This document shows, piece after piece, positions 23,957 through 32,387 of a stretch of 61,151 bases of DNA (within the stretch, counting starts at the first letter, position 1; each line of letters begins with the position of its first letter). The stretch is from Armatimonadota bacterium (GTDB lineage Bacteria > Armatimonadota > JADLDR01). The position numbers and the translations under genes are program-made. The notes beneath the pieces are model-generated. The model worked only from the letters and a program-made list of their open reading frames with translations, made no database searches and was not told where the DNA came from. The stretch is from the NCBI GenBank assembly GCA_020846535.1, contig JADLDR010000042.1, positions 1 through 61,151 on the forward strand. The letters are read 5' to 3'.

Positions 23957-25582
23957 ATGTATAAGTTCAAGGAAATTCTTTTAGCAAAGCAGGCAAGCCT
24001 GATGGTGGTGATCGTTCTCAGCATCGCTCTGGGCGCGGCCCTGGCGACCAACTGGAGCCAGCACGCCTATGTCTCCGACCGGCAGGCTTTCGCCCAGAAC
24101 CAGCCTGCCGAGACGCCGGTGACGCCCCAGCAGAAGTCGGTGCTGGTGGCGATGGAAGACGCCTTCACCTCGATTGCCAAGCAGGTGGAGCCGAGCGTGG
24201 TCAACATTCAGGCGGAAAGGACTATCAAGCCCGTCCAGAACCCGCAGCAGCCCGGTCAGTTTCGCTTCCGCGGCCCGGGCAGGGATGATAACGGCGATCC
24301 CTTCAGCGAGTTCTTCCGCTTCTTCGACCAGCAGCCCCAGATGCCTTCCCCTCGTGGCAGGGCGTCTGCCGGGGGAACGGGCGTCATCGTCGATCCCCGG
24401 GGCTATATCCTGACCAACAACCATGTGGTGGAAGGTTTCGACCGGCTGCGAGTGACTCTCTTCGATGACAAGGATTCCCGTGAGCTGAACGCCAAAGTGG
24501 TCGGCACCGATCCGATGAGCGATCTGGCGGTCATCAAGGTCGATGCGGGCAGGCCGCTTCCCGCCGCAAAACTGGGCAGCTCCGAGCGCACCCAGGTCGG
24601 GCAGTGGGCGATTGCCATCGGCAACCCGCTGGGCTTCGAGTCCACCCTGACGGTCGGGGTGGTCAGCGCGAAGGGCCGGGAGCTTCAGGGCGTCGGAGGC
24701 CAGAGAAACTCCTACCGGAACCTCATCCAGACCGATGCGGCCATCAACCCGGGCAACTCCGGCGGGCCGTTGGTGAATATCAACGGGGAAGTGGTCGGCA
24801 TCAATGTGGCGATTGCCTCTCCGGGAGGCAGCGGATCCATCGGCATCGGGTTCGCCATCCCGGTCGATACGGCCAAATCGGTAGTGCGGGATCTGATCCA
24901 GACCGGCAAGGTCACCCGTGGCTGGCTGGGCGTCAGCATCCAGCAGATGAATTCCGAGGATATGAATCGCTTCTACGGGGTGCGTGATGGCGTCCTGGTG
25001 GCCGATTTCACCGGCACGGGCAGTCCAGCCCGCAGGGCCGGGATGCAGCCGGAGGATATCATCGTCCGCTTCAATGGCAAACCCATCAAAGCGATGGGCG
25101 AGCTTCAGGATGCGGTGTCCGCCGTGGAGCCGGGCAAGAGCGTTCCGGTGGTGGTCGTCAGGAACCGCAAGGAAGTGACCCTTCAGGTGACGGTGGGCAA
25201 GATGGATCCCCAGGTCGCGATGGGCCCGCGCCCGAATCCCGGAGGCCCTGGCGGGAATAATTCCGATGAGGCCCCGCAGTCCGCTCCGGCCCAAACCTCC
25301 AAGTTCGGGATGACCGTCACAGGCATCACTGCCGCTGTGGCCGAGCGTCTCGGCCTGACCGATACGACAGGCGTGGTGGTCACGGAGGTGGAGCAGGGCA
25401 GCGCCGCCGATGAAGCGGGCGTCCAGTCCGGGGATGTGATCCTCAAGGCCAATGGCCGCAACATCCGCAGCATGAGCGATTACACCGCCGCCATCCGCGG
25501 CCTGAGCGACAAGGACTCCGTTCTCCTGCGCGTCCGCAGCGGGCAAACCAACCGCATGGTGACCGTCAAACCGCTGGAATGA
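23957..25582 (+). CDS. degP: HtrA/DegP-type serine protease with two PDZ domains
   Basis: A 541-residue periplasmic protease-chaperone. An N-terminal membrane segment or uncleaved signal (about 12-30), then a trypsin-like domain with His156 (TNNHVV), Asp189 (SDLAVIKV) and Ser268 (GNSGGPL); a Q-rich LA-loop-like insert (about 95-135) precedes the His. Two PDZ domains follow (about 310-400 and 440-535) with a Gly/Pro/Asn linker between. This is the DegP/MucD architecture, fitting its place after two envelope-stress sigma modules. A GGGGG stretch lies upstream of the ATG, and a strong terminator follows. Confidence 0.92.
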   Translation: MYKFKEILLAKQASLMVVIVLSIALGAALATNWSQHAYVSDRQAFAQNQPAETPVTPQQKSVLVAMEDAFTSIAKQVEPSVVNIQAERTIKPVQNPQQPGQFRFRGPGRDDNGDPFSEFFRFFDQQPQMPSPRGRASAGGTGVIVDPRGYILTNNHVVEGFDRLRVTLFDDKDSRELNAKVVGTDPMSDLAVIKVDAGRPLPAAKLGSSERTQVGQWAIAIGNPLGFESTLTVGVVSAKGRELQGVGGQRNSYRNLIQTDAAINPGNSGGPLVNINGEVVGINVAIASPGGSGSIGIGFAIPVDTAKSVVRDLIQTGKVTRGWLGVSIQQMNSEDMNRFYGVRDGVLVADFTGTGSPARRAGMQPEDIIVRFNGKPIKAMGELQDAVSAVEPGKSVPVVVVRNRKEVTLQVTVGKMDPQVAMGPRPNPGGPGGNNSDEAPQSAPAQTSKFGMTVTGITAAVAERLGLTDTTGVVVTEVEQGSAADEAGVQSGDVILKANGRNIRSMSDYTAAIRGLSDKDSVLLRVRSGQTNRMVTVKPLE

Positions 25583-25595
25583 AGGAAGGCCAATT

Positions 25596-25628
25596 AAAAG
25601 GGGCGGCCCCTCGGGGCCGCCCCTTTTT
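25596..25628. terminator. Bidirectional terminator between convergent genes
   Basis: AAAAGGGGCGGCCCC (25596-25610) pairs perfectly with GGGGCCGCCCCTTTT (25613-25627), with A-run and T-run on opposite sides. It serves both the HtrA gene and the convergent hydrolase gene. Confidence 0.92.
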
Positions 25629-25648
25629 CGTTTGGGAACGGCGTATTT

Positions 25649-26596
25649 TTACCCTGCCACCATCCTGTTTCGCAGTACGCCGATCTTTTCGATCTCAACG
25701 GCCACCCTGTCGCCGGGTTTCAGGAATTCTCCGGTCGCGCTGCCGACGCCTGCGGGAGTCCCGGTGGAGATGATGTCGCCCGCCTCCAGGGTGACGAAAG
25801 AGGAGATGAAGGCGATAAGTTCGGCCACGCTGAAGATCATCTGGCCGGTGGAACCGTCCTGTTTGATCTTCCCGTTCACGGTCAGGGTGATGCGGAGTGA
25901 TTGGGGATCGCCGATAGCGTCCGCCGGAGCGATGCAGGGGCCGACCGGGGCGAAGCCGTCGTGCCACTTGCCGTGAAGCCAGTCGAAAAAGCTGTCCATC
26001 TCCCGCTTCACCCGCCCCGGGTTCGGGTGAAACTGGCGGTCCGAGATATCGTTGACCGCCACGTACCCCGCCACATGGCTCAGGGCGTCCTTGGGGGAGA
26101 TATCTTTTCCACCCTTCCCGATGACCGCGCCCAGTTCCGCCTCCCAGTCAATAGAGTCGGGCGATATCGCGGGGATAGCGATATCCGTGTCGGGATGATT
26201 GAGAGTCGTGCCGACCGGCTTCATGAAAAAATAAGGGAAGGTATTCTGCTTGGCCTCCGCTTTCTTCCCGCCCTCTTCGATGTGGGAGGCGTAGTTTCCG
26301 GCGAGCAGAAAAAGCTTCGGGGGGCGGGCAATCGGGGCCAGCAGCTTCACCCGAGCGGTTGGAAAGGTGACCGGCGGGCCGCTCGTTTCCTCCCCTGCGC
26401 TTTCCTGCCAGACATCCGCAAGCCTGTGCGCCCGCTCCATCCCCTCCCGCTCGGGTGGCAAGAAGGCCAGCAGGCTCTCCGGAAAGGCCCGCGTCTCGCC
26501 AGCCGCCCGGCTCAGGGCTTCCAGGTCGGCCACACGGTCCTCCGTATAAAATCCCAGCCGCGCTTTTCCATCCACTTCAAATCGGCACAGTCGCAT
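25649..26596 (-). CDS. Fumarylacetoacetate hydrolase (FAH) family protein
   Basis: A 315-residue protein with the FAH fold in its C-terminal two thirds (about 85-310). Visible family features are LAGNYASH, the metal-binding IDWEAELGAVIGK, the VNDISDRQ segment and STGTPAGVG. Members cleave C-C bonds or decarboxylate/hydrate acylpyruvates; the substrate cannot be told from sequence. The N-terminal ~80 residues are the usual variable domain. It stands alone, convergent to the HtrA gene. Confidence 0.88.
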   Translation of the reverse strand: MRLCRFEVDGKARLGFYTEDRVADLEALSRAAGETRAFPESLLAFLPPEREGMERAHRLADVWQESAGEETSGPPVTFPTARVKLLAPIARPPKLFLLAGNYASHIEEGGKKAEAKQNTFPYFFMKPVGTTLNHPDTDIAIPAISPDSIDWEAELGAVIGKGGKDISPKDALSHVAGYVAVNDISDRQFHPNPGRVKREMDSFFDWLHGKWHDGFAPVGPCIAPADAIGDPQSLRITLTVNGKIKQDGSTGQMIFSVAELIAFISSFVTLEAGDIISTGTPAGVGSATGEFLKPGDRVAVEIEKIGVLRNRMVAG

Positions 26597-26722
26597 AATT
26601 GCCCTCCTTCGAATCCGATGTCGCTGTCTCTCCTGTTAGACACAGGGGAGGGGAATCCTTTCAGATGCTTTTTTCGCACAGCCCATGACTTTGAAACAGC
26701 CCTGGCAGCGGCTTTTCGGCCA

Positions 26723-26751
26723 TTGACAATCGTTCCTCCCCGTGCTATACT
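26723..26751 (+). promoter_or_regulatory. Consensus sigma70 promoter of efflux operon
   Basis: TTGACA (26723-26728), 17-base spacer, TATACT (26746-26751). One of the best housekeeping promoters in the window. The operator starts seven bases after the -10 box, placing it over the transcription start. Confidence 0.85.
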
Positions 26752-26757
26752 CTGGTG

Positions 26758-26775
26758 TGAGCGAACGCTCGTTCA
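26758..26775 (+). promoter_or_regulatory. TetR-family-type operator palindrome
   Basis: TGAGCGAACGCTCGTTCA is a near-palindrome of the form TGA-N-CGA-N-CG-N-TCG-N-TCA, a pattern common for TetR-family repressors that control hlyD-ABC efflux operons. No tetR gene is intact nearby. Confidence 0.7.
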
Positions 26776-26815
26776 TTGCGCTTGACCGGAGATTAAAACA
26801 GGGCTTTTGCCTGGG

Positions 26816-26883
26816 AGGGCGAACACAAGGTTCGCCCCTACGGGACGATCTCACCCTGTAGGGGCGAACTATCGGGTCGCCCT
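26816..26883. repeat. Palindromic dispersed repeat (GTAGGGGCGAAC type)
   Basis: Two 29-base inverted arms (26816-26844 and 26855-26883) with about 22 matches and a 10-base loop. The core GGGCGAA...GTTCGCCCCTAC belongs to a repeat type seen in many environmental genomes. It lies where the 5' part of a regulator gene would be expected. Confidence 0.75.
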
Positions 26884-27088
26884 TCGGTGTGTTTCTCCCT
26901 TCTATCCGACTCTTGATGACACATCAAGATTCAAGCGAAAGCCCTTCATCAAACCGGCGGCCCCGGGCATGGCCGCCCGCACCCTGGCAGGGCGATCATC
27001 TGCCTCCGTGCCGCTCTGTGATTTTCTGCCCGGCGGGCCGGAAGACCTGGCGCAACCCGACCCGTCTTTTCCTGGAGGGCACCCGACG

Positions 27089-28528
27089 ATGAAAAAGCAT
27101 CCCCCTGTCCGCATCCTCATCCCCTTTGTCATCATTGTAGCTATCGGTGTCTATCTGGCCCGGCAGTCCCTCCACAGGCGGGAGGCCGTTCCCGATGGGG
27201 CTATCGCGGCCAACGGCACTATCGAGGCGACCGAAATCGATATCGCCCCGAAGGTGGCCGGAAGGATCGTCGAGATGACGGTGGAGGAGGGCGATCCGGT
27301 GAAGGCAGGGCAGGTGGTCGCCGTTTTGGAGGGAGAGGATCTGGCGGCCCAGGTGGATCAGGCGCAGGGGGCCTACGATGCGGCCCGCGCCCGCCTGGAA
27401 GACTTGCTCCGCGGAACCCGCCCGGAGCAGATCCGCCAGGCACAGGCCGCGCTTTCCCAGGCCGAGGCTGCCGCAGAAGGGGCGCTCAGCATCCTTCAGA
27501 TCGTCAGGGAGTCTTATGCCAAAAGCACGGAGCTGAGAGCGCAATATGTCAACGCCCGCGCCGCCTACACCGCCGCCCGCAGCGCGGCCCGGCAGGCCCG
27601 GGCCAGACGCGCCCTGGTGGACGCGGGGGCCAGAAGGGAGCAGATCGAACAGGCCCGCGCCGCCGCAGAGCAGGCCCGGGCGCAGAGCGAGAACGCCCTT
27701 GCAGAGGCCGCCCGCGCCGAGACGCTCTATGCCTCCGGAGCCATCTCCGGGCAGGGGCGGGACGCCGCCATCGCCCGGCGCGATGCGGCGGAAGCGGCCC
27801 TTGCCGCAGCGCAGGCGCGGCTGGAGGAACTCCGGGCGGGGTCGCGGCCCGAGGAGAAAGAACAGGCCCGGGCCGCCGAATCCCAGGCCCAGGCGCAGCT
27901 GGAAGGGGCGCGGCAGAACTTACGGGCAATCGAGCAGCTTTACAACGACCGCCTGGCCGCCCGCCAGCAGATGCAGGCCGCCCGGACCCAGTATGCCACC
28001 GCCTCACGCCAGGTGGCCGCCGCCCGCGCCCAGCTCGACCTTCTCGTGGCAGGCCCCACCCGGCAAACGATTGACGCGGCCCGCGGCCAGGCGGAACAGG
28101 CAGCTGGGGCGCTCAAGGCGGCCCGGGCGATGGCAGGGAATTTGATTGTCGAATCGCCGTCCGGCGGAACGGTGCTGTTGAAAAGCGCGGAGGCCGGGGA
28201 GGTGGTCACCGCCGGAGCGCCTATCGTCCGGATCGCGGATCTTTCGACCGTGTGGGTGCGGGTCTACATCCCCGCCACCCGGCTCAATGTCAAGGTCGGC
28301 GACCGGGCCGAAGTGGTCACCGACGCCTACCCGGCCCGCTATCCCGGCCAGGTGGTCGAGATCGCCGATAAGCCGGAGTTCACCCCCAAAAACGTGCAGA
28401 CGAAAGAGGAGCGTGTCAAGCTGGTCTTCGGGGTCAAGGTGTTGATGGACAACCCCCGCCGCGAGCTCAAACCCGGGATGCCCGCCGACGCCTATCTCTA
28501 CCCCTCCGCCGCGCCGCAGGAAGACTGA
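27089..28528 (+). CDS. HlyD-family periplasmic adaptor (membrane fusion) protein
   Basis: A 479-residue protein. One N-terminal membrane helix (about 8-24), a first biotinyl-lipoyl half with GTIEATEIDIAPKVAGRI, a very long Ala/Arg/Gln/Glu-rich coiled-coil hairpin (about 85-345), the second lipoyl half (ESPSGGTVLLKSAEAGEVV), and a beta-barrel domain to the end. Such adaptors link an inner-membrane pump to an outer-membrane channel. GGAGGG nine bases before the ATG sets the start. It is two bases from an ABC ATPase gene, as in YbhG-type efflux operons. Confidence 0.9.
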   Translation: MKKHPPVRILIPFVIIVAIGVYLARQSLHRREAVPDGAIAANGTIEATEIDIAPKVAGRIVEMTVEEGDPVKAGQVVAVLEGEDLAAQVDQAQGAYDAARARLEDLLRGTRPEQIRQAQAALSQAEAAAEGALSILQIVRESYAKSTELRAQYVNARAAYTAARSAARQARARRALVDAGARREQIEQARAAAEQARAQSENALAEAARAETLYASGAISGQGRDAAIARRDAAEAALAAAQARLEELRAGSRPEEKEQARAAESQAQAQLEGARQNLRAIEQLYNDRLAARQQMQAARTQYATASRQVAAARAQLDLLVAGPTRQTIDAARGQAEQAAGALKAARAMAGNLIVESPSGGTVLLKSAEAGEVVTAGAPIVRIADLSTVWVRVYIPATRLNVKVGDRAEVVTDAYPARYPGQVVEIADKPEFTPKNVQTKEERVKLVFGVKVLMDNPRRELKPGMPADAYLYPSAAPQED

Positions 28529-28529
28529 C

Positions 28530-29447
28530 ATGGAAGAAGCCGTCCGGGCGGAAGGGCTGAGGAAGGTGTTCGGGCCGGTGACCGCCGTCGAATCGGTCGA
28601 TCTGTCGGTGCGCCCGGGGGAGATGTTCGGGCTGGTCGGGCCGGACGGGGCCGGCAAGACGACCACTCTCAGAATGCTCTGCGGCATCGTCGAGCCGACC
28701 GCGGGGGAGGCGGTGGTGGCGGGCTTTTCCGTCAGGGCTGCGCCGGAGGCGGTGAAGCGGAGGATCGGGTATATGTCGCAGCGGTTCAGCCTGTACGGAG
28801 ACCTCACAGTGGCCGAGAATATGGCCTTTTTCGCCGATCTCTACCACGTGCCCGCCCGCGAGCGGCCCGCCCGCCAGAAGGATCTCCTGGAGTTCAGCCG
28901 CCTGGAGCCGTTCGCGAACCGGCTGGCCCAGAACCTTTCGGGCGGGATGAAGCAAAAGCTGGCCCTGGCATGCACTCTCATGCATACCCCGGAAATTCTC
29001 TTCCTGGACGAGCCGACCACCGGCGTTGACCCGGTCTCCCGCCGCGATTTCTGGAAAATCCTCTACCGCCTGTCCGGGGAAGGGGTGACGATGGTTGTCA
29101 GCACACCCTATATGGACGAGGCCGAACGCTGCCATAGGATCGCCTTCATCGACCGGGGCCGCATCATCGAATGCGACACCCCGGAACGCCTGAAAGCCCG
29201 AATGCGCGGGGGCCTGCTGGAACTCATCGCCCGTCCCCAGCGGGCCGCCAAAGCCGCCCTGTCTCAGCTTCCCGGCGTCCGCTCCGTCCAGGTCTTCGGA
29301 GAACGCCTCCACGTCTGGCTGGACGATATCGAGCGATCCCGTCCCTCCCTGGAAGCGGCCCTCGCCGCCGAAAAGATCGCCCTGGAACACCTCCGCCCTA
29401 TCGAGCCGGGCCTGGAGGATGTGTTCGTATCGATGGTGGAAAGGTGA
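28530..29447 (+). CDS. ABC transporter ATP-binding protein (efflux type)
   Basis: A 305-residue ATPase with Walker A GPDGAGKTTT, Q-loop, signature LSGGMKQKLALA, Walker B ILFLDEPTTGVD, and a C-terminal extension (about 220-305) of the DUF4162 type seen in ABC-2 exporters. It would power export of drugs or lipids together with HlyD. The ABC-2 permease genes that normally follow directly are absent; unrelated sequence begins right after the stop. Confidence 0.92.
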   Translation: MEEAVRAEGLRKVFGPVTAVESVDLSVRPGEMFGLVGPDGAGKTTTLRMLCGIVEPTAGEAVVAGFSVRAAPEAVKRRIGYMSQRFSLYGDLTVAENMAFFADLYHVPARERPARQKDLLEFSRLEPFANRLAQNLSGGMKQKLALACTLMHTPEILFLDEPTTGVDPVSRRDFWKILYRLSGEGVTMVVSTPYMDEAERCHRIAFIDRGRIIECDTPERLKARMRGGLLELIARPQRAAKAALSQLPGVRSVQVFGERLHVWLDDIERSRPSLEAALAAEKIALEHLRPIEPGLEDVFVSMVER

Positions 29448-29529
29448 GGTATAGGCTTTCCACCGCCGCCTCTCTTGCCTTGAACGGCCCTTGCTGATCG
29501 GCCCTTCCGCTTTCGAGGAGTTGTCTTGC

Positions 29530-29851
29530 ATGTCCGACGACTGGCCCACCCGTTTTCCTGGAAGGAAAGCCTGGATTTGATCGAGGCCGAATTGCCGGGC
29601 ATCCTCGTCCAGCCTCCGCTGCTGTATCATCAGATGCCTCCGACCTGCATGTCGGGCAGGGCCGCTTCATGGGCTTCTACGACCTCGAAATGTGCCGGGT
29701 CGAGTGCGAAGCCAGGCAGGAGGCCTTCTGCCTGGGGATGTTCGCGAAGAACCCGGAAGGCTGGGATCCCTACCGCGCAGGCTGGGAAGCCGCCGACCCA
29801 GTATGCTACCGCCGCGAAATGGACGGGATCGGCGGATTGTTGGGGATATGA
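29530..29851 (+). pseudogene. Possible frameshifted small gene
   Basis: CGAGGAG nine bases before an ATG at 29530 opens a reading frame (MSDDWPTRFPGRKAWI) that stops after 16 codons. In another frame a protein-like stretch runs to 29851 (MGFYDLEMCRVECEARQEAF onward, ending YRREMDGIGGLLGI). Together they would give a protein of about 107 residues if one frameshift were restored. No family is recognised. It occupies most of the 420-base gap between the ABC ATPase and the oxidoreductase; the coding call is tentative. Confidence 0.3.
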
Positions 29852-29867
29852 AAAAGCGAACCTTGCG

Positions 29868-30905
29868 TCAGCCGCCCGGCAAACCCTCCTCCGCATCTTC
29901 CGACCACCGGATGACCGCGCCGATGACATCCGGGGCCTCGTTCCGGTTGATCCGGTCGAAGAGGGTGGGGGCCTCCTCGGGGGCGACCCGGTGGGTGATG
30001 ACATGCTCCCATTTCAGGGTGCCCATCGCCATATTCTTGAGTACTGCGCGGCGGCAGGGGGCCAGGCCGTCGTCGCAGGGGAAATACATGGTCAGCCTGC
30101 GCCCGTGGGGCGGCAGGAAATGGAGGGAGACCGGGGCGGCCCCGTAGTTGCCCTGCCAGACGAACCTGCCGTAGGGACGGCACAGGGCCACGGCCCGGTC
30201 GATGAGATCGGGAATGCCGGTCGCCTCGAAGACCGTATCGGCCCCTTCAGGCGCGATTTTCATGACTTCCCGCCCCGCGTCCTGAACGGCGCTGTTGATG
30301 GTATAGTCCGCGCCCAGGCTGCGGGCCGCCTGAAGGCGCTTGTCATTGATATCCACGGCGATCACCACGCATCCACGGTGCGCGCAGGCGGCCACCACGC
30401 CCAGCCCGATCATCCCCGCGCCGTAGACCACCGCGACCTCCCCCATGCGGGGGTTCGCCATGTCCACGCCGTACAGCCCCACCGCCGGCATCACGAACAG
30501 GGAGGCGGCATCTTCGGCCACGCCCGCCGGAAGAAGTGCGACGCCGTGCGTGTTCTTGGGATCGATCACGGCATAGGCGCAGTGCGTGCCCGTCACCGGG
30601 GAGACCGCGTTGCCGTCGGCCCGCTTCATGCTTTTATTGTCCCGGTAGTATACCCGGTCTCCCTCCCGAAAGCCTTCCACATCGGCCCCGGCATGCTCCA
30701 CCACCCCCACCGCCTGGTAGCCGGTGCAGAGCGGGTACGGCCCCCAGGAGATCTTGTTGCGGATCAGGGCGAATTCCGTGCCGATGCTGATTCCGGAGAA
30801 AAGCGCCCTGACCGCCAGATGGTTCGGCCCGGGATCGGGGAGGAGGACTTCTTCCAGGGCGAAATGCTGCTGTTCGTCACAGAGGATGGCGCGAGTTTCC
30901 ATCAT
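29868..30905 (-). CDS. MDR-superfamily (zinc-type alcohol dehydrogenase-like) oxidoreductase
   Basis: A 345-residue protein with an N-terminal GroES-like domain (SGISIGTEFALIRN, GYQAVGVVEHAG) and a Rossmann NAD(P)-binding domain (VYGAGMIGLGVVAACA, VIAVDINDKRL). The catalytic-zinc cysteine usual after the first strand pair is replaced by the SIGTE motif, as in non-zinc or BchC/sugar-type members. Substrate unknown. The two Met codons at the start (30905, 30902) are both possible after AAAGGA. Single gene facing the ABC gene. Confidence 0.85.
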   Translation of the reverse strand: MMETRAILCDEQQHFALEEVLLPDPGPNHLAVRALFSGISIGTEFALIRNKISWGPYPLCTGYQAVGVVEHAGADVEGFREGDRVYYRDNKSMKRADGNAVSPVTGTHCAYAVIDPKNTHGVALLPAGVAEDAASLFVMPAVGLYGVDMANPRMGEVAVVYGAGMIGLGVVAACAHRGCVVIAVDINDKRLQAARSLGADYTINSAVQDAGREVMKIAPEGADTVFEATGIPDLIDRAVALCRPYGRFVWQGNYGAAPVSLHFLPPHGRRLTMYFPCDDGLAPCRRAVLKNMAMGTLKWEHVITHRVAPEEAPTLFDRINRNEAPDVIGAVIRWSEDAEEGLPGG

Positions 30906-31092
30906 CGGTTCCTTTCCCGTTATGGAGAACGGCTGGTCTGCCTCCTGGTTTCTACGCCGGATCCCTGTCGTCCTCTCCTTGAGAGACTATCCCTCGCCCT
31001 CGTTCCCCTGCGGGGTGCGGTCTGGATCTGGGACTGCCTTGACCCGACCATGGCTGAGGATCCCCGGTGGTTGTATCGAGAACCGGGCCGCA

Positions 31093-31353
31093 ATGCATGA
31101 AAATATCGAGATCAGCCCACCCTATGGTGAACTTTATCGGTCGATAGTTCAGCTGGCGGAGTTGGGGTTCTGTCAGAACTGCGGCAAGGAAACCTATCCG
31201 GAGATCTGGCCCAAAACCTGCCCCTGGCATCTGATCTGGTGCGCCCGCGACCGGTACAGCGGCGGCCTGAGCGTGGACTTCATGGGCGGTCATATCAAAT
31301 GGACGAAGCTGGCCGCCATCGTGGATTACGATACCTACTGGTCTCCTCAGTAA
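31093..31353 (+). CDS. Small Cys-rich protein, unknown function
   Basis: An 86-residue protein with FCQNCGKETY, KTCPWHLIWC and a hydrophobic C-terminus. Four cysteines and a histidine in the centre could bind zinc. No family is recognised and no clear ribosome site precedes the ATG, so it may be unexpressed or start elsewhere. It stands between two minus-strand genes. Confidence 0.45.
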   Translation: MHENIEISPPYGELYRSIVQLAELGFCQNCGKETYPEIWPKTCPWHLIWCARDRYSGGLSVDFMGGHIKWTKLAAIVDYDTYWSPQ

Positions 31354-31429
31354 GCTCACCTGCAGGCAGGTCGCGGCTGCAACCTGGCCGGGTTGGGGGG
31401 ACGGTTGCCTTTCCGCACCATCTCCCACC

Positions 31430-32158
31430 TCAATCCTCGTCCTCTTCCGGCTCATCAACCTTTTTCTGATCTGAAGGCCCGCCCTCTCCGAGCGGAACGC
31501 TCAGGCCCAGGATCGGGACAGTGGTTTTCCGGGCGGCGGGATCGTAGTTCCGGCAGAGGCTTCCGCCCCAGAAGACCGCCAGGAAGAGAAAAGCCAGGCC
31601 CACCAGGGGCCTGGGGGAGCCGATGCCTTCGCCCGGTTCCCCGTCCTTGTAGCCAGTGATCATGCTGAGGGCGATATTTTCCCGGTGGCGGAACGTATGG
31701 AGCGCGATTCCCAGCAGGTGCAGGACGATGCAGCCGATCATGGCATAGGACAGAGCCTCATGGATCTCTTCCACAGCTTCCACATGACGGCCCAGGAGCA
31801 GTCCTGTGGCGATGATGCCGGATAAGAGCAGCAACATGGCGAAGGCCATGTAGGCTGTGCCTGGATTGTGTCCGGTGTAACGCGCCTCCCTATCGGTGAG
31901 AGAGCCGCGCATATAGCGCAGCAACACCCCCGGGCCGAACAGAAAGGAACGGAACCGGGCGTACCGGGAGCCTGTAAAGCCCCAGACGATCCTCAGCGCG
32001 ACCATGAAAGCGACCGTCAATCCGAGAACCTTGTGGACGACGAATAACGGACTGTCTCCCGGCCCGAATCGCGCCAAGCCGAAGGCCGTCAGAAAACTTA
32101 CTGCCAGCAGCCAGTGGAAGAGCCGCGTGGGGATATCCCAGACCAGAATGCGTTTCAT
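31430..32158 (-). CDS. Cytochrome b561-type membrane protein
   Basis: A 242-residue protein with the N-terminal WDIPTRLFHWLLAVSF signature of the Ni/Fe-hydrogenase cytochrome b / cytochrome b561 family and four to five membrane helices. Histidines in FHW (15), VVHK (about 42), and the later LHLLGIALHTFRHRE segment are candidate haem ligands. It should move electrons across or within the membrane. The charged, Glu/Asp-rich C-terminus after a fifth helix (about 185-202) is an extra. No hydrogenase or cytochrome c gene is next to it. Confidence 0.82.
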   Translation of the reverse strand: MKRILVWDIPTRLFHWLLAVSFLTAFGLARFGPGDSPLFVVHKVLGLTVAFMVALRIVWGFTGSRYARFRSFLFGPGVLLRYMRGSLTDREARYTGHNPGTAYMAFAMLLLLSGIIATGLLLGRHVEAVEEIHEALSYAMIGCIVLHLLGIALHTFRHRENIALSMITGYKDGEPGEGIGSPRPLVGLAFLFLAVFWGGSLCRNYDPAARKTTVPILGLSVPLGEGGPSDQKKVDEPEEDED

Positions 32159-32199
32159 ATGATGTTTCTCCAGAACAGGGCTATGTCATCGGCTGGAAA

Positions 32200-32330
32200 G
32201 CACCTCACTCACCCCAGCCCTCCCTCTCCGGGACACAGAGGGAGGGAGCCTGGCGACGGGAGCAGGCAGGACAGGCCCGACACCCCCTCACCTAGCGGTG
32301 CAACCGCGTCCAGGAGAGGGGGCAAAGGCG
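32200..32330. repeat. GC-rich palindromic repeat cluster
   Basis: CCCTCCCTCT (32218-32227) pairs with AGAGGGAGGG (32237-32246), and a CCCCCTC / GAGGGGG pair follows at about 32283-32322. This type (CTCACCCCAGCCCTC...) is dispersed in many genomes. It fills most of the gap between two minus-strand genes. Confidence 0.6.
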
Positions 32331-32387
32331 AGATGCTTTCCCCCCAAGCCTATGACTTTGACGCAGCCCTGGGGCCGGGCTGTCTTG

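Larger units (their letters stand above)
26597..27088. other. Regulatory region before hlyD: promoter, operator, palindromic repeat, possible tetR remnant
   Basis: In order: a consensus promoter at 26723-26751, a TetR-type operator at 26758-26775, a 68-base palindromic repeat at 26816-26883, and about 200 bases with no intact gene. In the last part one frame ends with TRLFLEGTRR and a TGA overlapping the hlyD ATG (ATGA), resembling the C-terminus of a TetR regulator. Confidence 0.6.

Noticed and set aside
29526..31100. 524-codon plus-strand frame opposite the MDR oxidoreductase
   Set aside because: It is a shadow of the minus-strand oxidoreductase, which has clear GroES-like and Rossmann motifs.
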